From contig AP026545.1 of the NCBI GenBank assembly GCA_026075535.2, positions 1,984,001 to 2,048,000 of the forward strand: a DNA stretch of 64,000 nt, written 5' to 3'. The notes beneath the pieces were generated by a model. The model saw nothing but the letters and a program-made list of their open reading frames with translations, was not told where the DNA came from and did no database searches. This document shows positions 55,970 through 64,000 of the stretch, one piece after another. Positions within the stretch are counted from its first letter, which is position 1, and the number at the start of each line of letters is the position of its first letter. A program made the position numbers and the translations under genes. Source of the stretch: Tricholoma matsutake (Eukaryota; Basidiomycota; Agaricomycetes; Agaricales; Tricholomataceae).

Positions 55970-56843
55970 TCGTGTGCACACGGGAAGATTGCGCGAAGAC
56001 GCGAAGACGCGAGAAAATATTTTCAGAGGGATTGTCCAACCAAGGGGAAGTGTTGGAATGGTTGGCCGGACAATCTCAAGGACCGATTCTGATTGATCCA
56101 GTCACAAATTCTACAATTCATAAATGCATCTCAAGATAGCATCGAGTACAGTAGTAGAATAACCGAGTAAAATTTGAGTAGGATATGAGTAGGACTACAT
56201 AGCACAACAATTAACCTTCCATTGAATTTGGGCACCACCATTTCGCAGATCATTGCTATTAGTGGGAAAAGCGTTGAATGATGTGTTCAACGCATGTCCG
56301 TTTCCGTTATCACCGGAGTTACATAATATATCGACACATTTATTATATTGCCTGATAAGTTGAAAAACAAAATGACGTTGAGCGGCAAGGTTTCCAGAAA
56401 CGGCTGTAATAAATAAATAATCCAATCAGCGAGGGATTGACTCGTTCTGCTTCTCAAGATCTCATGGACGAGGAATAGGAAAGGATGACGCGGCAGACCA
56501 TGGTGCAATTGATTTATAATCAGGGCACATCCCTCTAGAAACCTGGAGGACGGTTGACATTATATATATAGGTATACATATATGCCCTCTCGCATGCGTT
56601 TATACATCCCCTGAATTTCGATTCTATGTAGTGGGTGGAGTCAACTTTTGACTTCATCGCTGATCTGGAGTCAGGGCGTTATCATTTTCGTCTCACGGTA
56701 CTTTCACGAGATAAGGGGAACTTTATAGTTGCATGGATTCCGCAATAAGCACCGATAAGTGATAACAACACAGGCTTCAAATTATTTGAGATTTGGAGGG
56801 AAGTGTTGGCCGGCGCTCCCCATCACACCATTCCTCATACGCA
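55970..56843. other. Intergenic region upstream of the NCS1 permease
   Basis: No conserved ORF. TATATATATAGG near 56,560 lies about 280 bp upstream of the permease ATG and may be core promoter. Confidence 0.4.
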
Positions 56844-58833
56844 ATGTTTGACTTTGACACATTCTATCAAGATAAAATCGTGCTACGGCCGGACAAGAGT
56901 TCATTCACTGCTGAGGGCCAGTCAATTGGTTTGAGTAACAAGGATTTGGACCCCGTTCCGGCAGACCAGAAAAAGTGGGAGTGGTACCATGTGGCTGGAT
57001 TCTGGGTCGCCGAAGGATTCAGTGTTGTCCAGATGGAGGTTCCTTCCAGTGCCGTCACTGTGGGATTAAATCCTGGCTATGCCATACTCGCCTGCCTTAT
57101 TGGCAATCTCATAGTCACCATTCCCTGCTGTATCACTGGATGGATAGGATCGAAGGTGACCGGGGTGTTCATCATCGTCGAACGAATGGTGTAAGCTAAA
57201 AGGCGTTGCAAAATAGTACTCCATTAATTTTCCTGTCATCGCGAGATCGTCAGTGATGTCTGTCCCTTATACTTGACCTAATCTAACCGACTCCGACCGT
57301 AGCTCTTTTGGCATCAGAGGCGCGTATTTTGCCATGGTATGCATTTAATCTCATGCTGTGTCATTCGCCCGACGTACTGGTCGTCATTGCAGACGGTGCG
57401 TGCCATAGTCTGCATCATCCTTTATGGCATCCAGGCCTCTCTCGGAGGGAATGCTGTCCAATGCATGATCGAAGCCATCTGGCCGTCCTTCAAAACTTGG
57501 CATCTAAATGCCCTGCCCGCGAGCTCCGCAATAACGGCTCCGCAGTTGTTGGGTTTTAGCATCTTTTGGCTAGCTTCCCTTCCCTTCCTCTACGTGAGCG
57601 TTCCTGCTCTTCGTTGGATGTTCTTGGCCAAAGTCGCCATCATGCCTTTCTTCGGCGTTGCGCTCTTCACATGGGCACTCACTGCTGGGCATGGCTGGGG
57701 ACCAGTCTTCAGTCTTCCAAACAAACCTGTTGGCGGCCGTACAGTCGGCTTTGTGTTCTGCTCCACCATTACAGCGACCATATCTGGGAAAGCCAGTAAG
57801 TGAAGGCGCGTATTTATTGACGCGTTTCATGCTCATGACATTTGTAGCACTCGCTGTCAACATGCCTGACATTACTCGGTACACCCGCAGCCCGCGTGCA
57901 GCATGGGTTCCGCAGGTCATTGCCCTCCCTTTGACGTTCACCTTAACGCAGCTTCTCGGAACTGTGATGGCTGCTTCAGCACAAGTCATTTATGGACGAG
58001 TGCTCTGGAACCCTTTGCAAGTTGTTACACTGTGGGATAACAGGGCTGCCAAGTTCTTCGCCGGCCTTTTCTTTGCCTTCGCCAATATTGCAACCAATGT
58101 GACCGGCAACAGTGTTCCATTTGCGAACGACTTGACGGGTATGTTCCCGAAGTATATAAATGTCAGGCGTGGCCAGTTCATCTGCGCTATTCTCGCCTTC
58201 GCCATCTGTCCATGGGAGATCGAAGCCAAAGCGACACGTTTCCTAGCATTCCTCGGCGGGTATACTGTATTTTTGGGTCCCCTTCTTGGAAGTGAATTTT
58301 CTGTCCAGTATATTTTTCTTATAAGGTTGTCACTGACACGTCCTTGTTAAGTCATGTTATCGGATTTCTTTCTTGTTCGGAAATGCAAGGGGTTCCACAT
58401 CCGCAGTCTGTTCAGATCTAGTGGACTTTACTGGTTCACTGCTGGTTGGAACCTGAGGGCCCTAGCTGCCTTTGTTACTGGGGTAGCGCCGTTACTTCCG
58501 GGTCTGATCTTCAGCATTAATACTGCCACGGGTGGGATTGGTCAAGGCCTTCGGAACCTCTACACGTTATCCTGGCTCGTAGGAATCGTTTTCTCAGGGT
58601 GAGCTCTTCCTGTGACTTACAACTTGTCGCTGATCGGGGAATCTCGCAGTCTGATGTACTATATAATCTTCCTCGCCTTCCCTTTCAAGACACAGACAGA
58701 TGAGGAAGACTATATCCCTGACGTGATAGAAGGTCTCGACTATGAGGGCCGTGTAGCTGCAAGCGTTGAAAGCGGTGTTGACGTTAAACATGAAAAGACG
58801 GACGTGACAATAAGTGTGGTGCACCAGGTCTAG
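56844..58833 (+). CDS. NCS1-family nucleobase/allantoin permease (Fur type)
   Basis: Exons 56844-57190, 57303-57336, 57393-57795, 57848-58291, 58352-58598 and 58650-58833 give 552 residues. After a short cytosolic N-terminus, about 12 membrane segments follow. Family motifs include FSVVQMEVPSSAVTVGLNPGY (helix 1, split here), SFGIRGAYFAM, the DITRYTRSPRAAW loop and NDLTGMFPKYINVRRGQF, plus IMLSDFFLVRK and GWNLRALAAFVTGVAPLLPG. These are typical of Fur-like uracil, uridine, allantoin or uric-acid proton symporters at the plasma membrane. The exact substrate cannot be read from the sequence. The start was chosen at MFDFDTFYQDKIVL; an upstream in-frame extension has no ATG. The C-terminal tail is acidic. 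Confidence 0.9.
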
Positions 58834-59128
58834 TCCGAGTCATTATGTAACTTACTTTTGTACATATAACATACACGGAAATAGCCGTCTAAAAAATTCC
58901 CTGTGTGTCGAAAACGGCCATCACTGCGTCAATTCTGAATTCCCCTTATGTATATATAGAGCGACGTAGCGTTATCGAGATTCGACCTGCATGCCAAGGT
59001 CGAAAGTCGGACTGTCACTCAGAGGCAAGTGGTTACGAGTCCTTAGGCTGAGGCTCAGGTACGCTCAGGTACGAGCACTTGTCCTTTTAACTCCACCAAC
59101 CTGTCAGGAAAAGTGAAACGTCTTCTCA

Positions 59129-60115
59129 ATGAGTAGTTCAGACTCTGCCAGCCCTACACGAACATCTGAACTATGTGAGTCCCATTGACACTCACAGTCT
59201 TTCATAATTACACACACACACACCACAGTCTGCGGCCAAGACTCTGATGTCACCTTCCAATCTAGCAATGGTGTTCTCTTCCACGTCCATAGAACCAACC
59301 TAGATGCCAATACCGCAGGCTTCCCTCCCGCCGGCTTAGATAAAAACAAAGTTGTCCACCTCACAGAGGACTCTAACACCCTCGAGCTACTATTCCAATT
59401 CATCTATCCCAGGCGCCATCCAGACCTCGCAAACACGACCATCGAAGTCCTCGTGCTGCTAGCCATGGCTGCAGAGAAGTACGAGGTATTTCCTGCGATG
59501 AATATTTGTACGATTCGTTTAAAGTGCATGCTTCAATATCCAGTTGTGTTGTCAATGCTGATAATAACGACAGATACGCCCTCTCTGCACACCCTTACGA
59601 AATCTTGATATGGGCGGCGAAACACGGCTATTCTGAAATGGTCGCAGAGGCAGCACCCCTTTTGCTAGATGAGCCGTTGAGCGAGATGGTACAAAAACTT
59701 CCACAAAATATCGCTATCCCCTGGGCATGTACCTCCTTTTTCTTTCCCCTTTTGTAATCGTCTTATTACCTTGCAGGTTCTGTACTACGAAAAATGGAGA
59801 GAGGTATTAAGAAAGGCCTTATCTCAGCCTACCTGGGTGACGAGCGGGCGGTCGGCACACTTTCAGACATTCCTTGACGACCGTGGACAGAACGTGACGC
59901 AAAAGCAATGGTTGTGCCCTTCCTGCAACATCAACCTCGACCTCATCTTCGCTACCTTCATTCAAAAGCTGACAAGTTTGGAAAGTTTGCCTAATCTCGA
60001 TACCCTTGGAGATGATATTTATTGTTGCACCCATGTCCGTCTCCTCATTCAGACGTGGAAATCGAAGATGAAACAACAAATCCAGCAAATTCCTACGTTT
60101 GACAAATTTCTGTAA
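59129..60115 (+). CDS. BTB/POZ domain protein
   Basis: Exons 59129-59174, 59229-59523, 59574-59724 and 59777-60115 give 276 residues. The BTB core is visible in FCGQDSDVTFQSSNGVLFHV, LLFQFIYPRRHPDL, EVLVLLAMAAEKYEVFPAM and the C-terminal helical region to IPTFDKFL. BTB domains mediate dimerisation and often Cullin-3 binding; mushroom genomes hold many stand-alone members of unknown target. The third intron (59725-59776) has no usable GT in phase and fits a GC-AG intron (donor GCATGT). Start ATG is the first in the frame with a 46-nt first exon, which is common in this family. Confidence 0.85.
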
Positions 60116-61064
60116 AGGTTTATCAATAAGACGCAGGTGCACGGCTGGGATTTGAGGCTTGCAGGTTGACAAGGAAGAGGATAGACAGTGTCTTACTGTA
60201 ATTCCGATCTTTAGCTAAGACAGTAGATAAGATAGATGGAATCAGAGAACAGTAAGTCGGAAAATATTCGGGAGGTATCAAAAGATATTGTAACTACTAG
60301 TCATATTGCCGACCTTATCGTGACAATAGGTTCTGGTGAACCGCAGAGTTGAAAACAAACATGTTTTTTCACCAATTATGGACAAGCAGTTCTTGTAGAG
60401 AATCCACCTAGACAATATATGAATAAACTCAGTCTGCATCTAATGGACTAGATCTGATTACTACTGTCACTGGCTGCACAGCAAGATACTTCTGAGAAGG
60501 TATGATATCAGTATTCTGGAAGTACTCCTAATACTGCCACCATAGTCACCAAGGGATATTTTGCCAGTACGCATACCAATCTAGAATACTACTTCAGTAC
60601 CTTCAGTACTATCAAAATATAGTACAATACTGTCAAAATCCCTCTAGTGATTCAGTGAAGTATGTTGACAATATTAGGAATACTGTCAGGATACTTTCAC
60701 AGTACTTCTCAGGCAGTATTGTGCCTTGCACCCAGTGTGTATATGAATGTTGGCAGACAAGCCGATATCAGGCTATAGGTAATAGGAGTATCCTATCACT
60801 GTATATAAGACGTCCACTCCATAGGGGTAATGTATTAGATTGTCTCCCTCACTCTCACAAGCACCTATCATATTCTCATACTATACCGACTACAGGTTAT
60901 GGGCCCTGCAGCCCTGCTACACCAAAACATATAACTGAAAGACACTTGAAACATATAAAAACACTCATTGAACATTGAACCCTCATCTCTTGAAGTACAA
61001 GCCCCTGTAATGAACAATGTCTGACTTTGAACAAGACATTGAAGAGGGCTTACAGAGTCCTACC
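60116..61064. repeat. Intergenic, AGTACT/ATACTG-rich repeats
   Basis: 60,480-60,730 contains many AGTACT, AATACTG and CAGTATT words, partly as inverted copies (AATACTGCC at 60,530 versus GGCAGTATT at 60,713), suggesting a decayed MITE. No gene. Confidence 0.45.
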
Positions 61065-64000
61065 TAGTGATGTGCAGGGCCCAGCTTGACCCAGCTCAGA
61101 CTTTCATATATTGTGAGCCAGGCCTTGGTAGCAGGCTCAGGCTCAGGCCAGGGCTTAGGGGCCAAAGGGCTTGGAGAAATGTGTAATAGATGTTAGTACA
61201 GTGTTGTCAATGACCCAGGTAATTACTTTTTGGGTAATAATTCAACATGTGTAAATTTTAATTACTATATATTACCATAGGTCAGTTGTAGGTCAGTGGG
61301 GTAATTTGACTGAAAAAATAGAAAAAATTATTGCTGTCAATCTAGTGGTTCTAACCATCATCATCAACTTCCAAAGGGTCCATAGATGCTCCAGCATGAT
61401 TAGTAGCATGACCAGGTCCATCGTTTCCTGTATCTGGACCCAGCTGACTCAGCATCTCATAGAATTCCAGCTCCTCGCAATAGTTTCTTACTCCCTGTAT
61501 CCAGAATGTATCCCACCCAGCTTTGACAGATCAGTTGAACATGTCCACAATGGTAATTGGTGTCTTCTGACCAAAATATACTCTCACCTATTAATAGCAT
61601 TAAGTCAGATTATTGATATAGCAGTGGGAAGTGCCCACCCGATGCATGGTTATGGAAGGTTGGTTGTTGAGCAAGGATCCTTCACCCAATTCAGTGTCTT
61701 CATCATCGGAATCAGACCCAGAATCTGCTTCAGCATCCTTCTCAAACTGGTGGGTAATTGCAGCAAACGAGCAGCTTCCTCCTTCACCCTCATCCTCTGA
61801 GGCCTCATCAGTATCGTTCTCATCTTCACTCACTCTGAGTCCATTGGCGGCATCTCGCTCAGCTGCTTGAACGATATCTTCATCTTCAACATGACTGCCA
61901 GATTTGTTGGTATCAGCAACAGTAGGGCTGGAATTGCCACACTTGTGTTTGAGTCAAATATGGGCTGTGCCTTCTGTTGTGTGTAGTCGTCAAATCTCAC
62001 CCTTGACCAAAGCACAAACCCATAACTTCTGAACACCAAGCCTGTTCCGCTTCTTGGTTTTGATATCTCCCATGCTGGAGAATAGTCATTCTGTTAACAC
62101 AGAATTGGGAACAAAGCTGAGAATAAGAATTGTGAGGCTGATGAGCGGATTCTGTCTATCTAAAATCTTCCAGACACAGATCAGATCATTTGAACCATCC
62201 TGATTGAATGTGTTGAATATCTGCATGCACATCAACAAGAAGCTACATACTGGTTCTTTCAGAGACTCTTTAAGCTCTGAGATAGGCCATTTTGCATCCA
62301 AAAAAACTCCCTCATGTGTGTGGTAGTTGTAAAATTGAGACATGAGATCAGTAGGGCACTCTGGTGGTTCAAACACTCGCATGTACAGCTGCTTGATGAT
62401 CCCCATTAATAGGGCAACTGTGAGATTGTTGCTATTGCATAGGGCTGGGTTGATGAATGGGTTGAGGAAGAAGCAGGCAATAAACAGATCTTGGTCAAGC
62501 TTGAGCCATCGCTTCTCTGTGCTGTCCAAAATAGACATAACAGGGTAATCAGCATCTTCTTTGGCTCTGTCAGGATGACTATGATCCTTAATTCTGCACT
62601 TGGTGTATATACGTTACAGGTTGCCAAGGGTGAGAACGACATGATCACATCAAGTATTTGCACCTTGGGTGACATTGACAGCGATAGTGAGAGGCTCAAT
62701 GTGAGTTTTGATGCTGTGCTAACCATTGTTCAGCACTGATTTGAGCGCTAATCGAAACTGTGAGCTTACATGACAACCTTATCCCACCACGCATCATCCC
62801 AGACACATCGCAAGATCTTCTGTGCCTTCCTTTTTGCCTTTTCCTTGGGACTGACAGTTGGAATGATCTCATCACCATGCTTCATTGATGTCACTTCCAA
62901 TGCTTTGTAAGTCTCCAGCAAATGTGTCAAGACACAACAGTGAGCAGTCCATCTGGTGACAGCAGGAGTGATCAGAGCACAGACTTTTCCTTTGTAGATA
63001 TCCTTCTGCTCTTCATTAAACTTTTCTAGTGCATACAAGTGATTGTTGAACCATTTTGCAACCTCACTACATTCATCCATTATTTTTGTAACCTCTGGAT
63101 TCCCTTTCTGATAGTCTACAAGGATCAGAGGAACCTGTCATGCAAATCTTCAATCCTAGATATGGGGCCAGTGTTTCATCAATGTACTTGGTGGCCCCAG
63201 CAATCTGCTATAAGCATGAACCGGTATTCTTTTGCAGTTAATCATTGGCCTTTACGTTTGTCCCCTCCAGCATCTCCAGCTACTCCTATCACTTTCACTC
63301 CAAGACTGCAAAGATACTCAATCTCCTTCTTGATATACTTGAAAATATTTTCTCCAGTTTTTTGCTCAGAAGACTGATCATGAACATGCATCAGATGGGC
63401 CTAATGCAGTCGAGGATTAGGCTGAGATCAAGTCAGAGAGTTTCTAGACACTGCACCTCACAATTGGCTGTGACCATGAAAGCTAGGAGGTGCTTCTTTG
63501 AAATATCCTTCCACCAATCAGCCTGCAGTGTCACATAGTGTCCTTTAACAGCTTCTTTAACTGAACCTTCAACTTTGATGACCTCACATTTAAGGATAGA
63601 AGTTGGAAGCTTTCTACAATCTGGTATAACTGCGCCTGGAATAAATGCGGCAAACAACTTGCAGACCTCAGGGTCATTGAGTGAATTGAATGACCAACCC
63701 ACAGAAATTGATGCTCACAAAAGCATGTTTTCAAATTCTACCTGCTTCATGGGACTAAAGGTCACAGCCTTTGCAGTTACCACTGTAAAAGATGCCTGCT
63801 TTTTCTTCTTTGCATTCCCTGCATGACCCCCAGATGCTGAAAGCCTTTCCCAGTTTCCTTTGACATATGAGATGCAATGTCAACAGGATTGAGCTCATGA
63901 TCAGAATCTAACTCCTTGCCATCCTTCAATGCCCGCACTTTCTTCTTGATGTTATCAGGGCAATAGTCGCATTCAAGTAGATGGTTGACCATGACTGGTC
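61065..64000 (-). mobile_element. hAT DNA transposon, 5' end beyond the window
   Basis: The end near 61065 (TAGTGATGTGCAGGGCCC) has the form of a hAT terminus, with G/C-rich subterminal GGGCY repeats behind it. The transposase runs on the minus strand and leaves the window at the right edge, so the other end and the target duplication cannot be checked. Confidence 0.7.
61351..64000 (-). pseudogene. hAT transposase, decayed, N-terminus off-window
   Basis: Reading down the minus strand: a BED-type zinc-finger end (VNHLLECDYC) near 63,985, and GWSFNSLNDPEVCKLFAAFI (about 63,700-63,640). HYVTLQADWWKD follows, then KKEIEYLCSLGVKVIGVAGD near 63,300, the hAT signature RWTAHCC (about 62,950), and FFLNPFINPALCNSN near 62,450. 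An acidic tail ends in EVDDDG at 61,351. Frames are broken several times. At least one stop is TGA at an expected arginine (63,727 region, LL*ASIS). The enzyme would cut and paste the element; this copy is inactive. Confidence 0.75.

Overview
The window is nuclear DNA of a filamentous basidiomycete fungus, most likely an Agaricomycete (mushroom-forming). This rests on many 50-60 nt introns with GTRNGT donors and CTRAY branch sites, a mushroom-type G-domain GTPase pair, a Fur-type NCS1 permease, a BTB protein, Kre9/Knh1-like secreted proteins, KDZ-associated sequence, and Ty3/gypsy, Ty1/copia, DIRS-like and hAT elements. No bacterial-style operons, rRNA, tRNA or CRISPR arrays were recognised.

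Layout. 1-29,431 is almost entirely nested mobile DNA. It holds a Ty3/gypsy element cut by the left window edge (A, 1-5435), an orphan retroelement ORF (5436-7003), and a Ty1/copia element with a perfect 5-bp target duplication (7361-12776) sitting inside a MITE (7264-13032). Next is a minus-strand chromodomain Ty3/gypsy element (B, 15161-28629). B is split by an LTR related to element A, and that LTR is itself split by a complete plus-strand Ty3/gypsy element (C, 19670-25882, TSD GTAGT). A 706-bp hAT-type MITE (28726-29431) closes the block. 29,561-38,843 is host DNA: a PPPDE-thioredoxin-PUL fusion gene, a decayed G-domain GTPase, and an intact GTPase gene carrying a remarkable intron array. 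39,400-46,135 is again mobile DNA: a KDZ-associated inverted-repeat element, a hAT MITE, GGTCCAGT repeats, and a decayed DIRS-like tyrosine-recombinase element with its repeats. 46,639-60,115 is a gene block: two Kre9-like genes (one decayed), a RIF1 homologue, an NCS1 permease and a BTB gene. 61,065-64,000 is a decayed hAT transposon cut by the right edge.

The strongest novelty is at 36,849-38,315 inside the intact GTPase gene. It has 24 tandem 61-bp units with no indel. Each unit is a complete 58-nt spliceosomal intron (GTAAGT donor, CTGAC branch site, CTACAG acceptor) followed by a 3-nt microexon. The microexon triplet varies (nine different codons among 25, none a stop) while the intron is nearly constant. 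The flanking exons meet in phase 0, so any subset of microexons could be included without a frameshift. This looks like a combinatorial one-codon microexon cassette.

Other notable points: an array of short hairpins with a constant AAGCC loop and covarying stems in the transcribed part of an LTR; an 18-bp minisatellite in RIF1 that reads as repeated SQ motifs, the sites phosphorylated by Tel1/Mec1-type kinases; and a mutational signature in which nearly every internal stop in the transposons is TGA where arginine is expected (CGA to TGA), consistent with deamination of methylated CpG.
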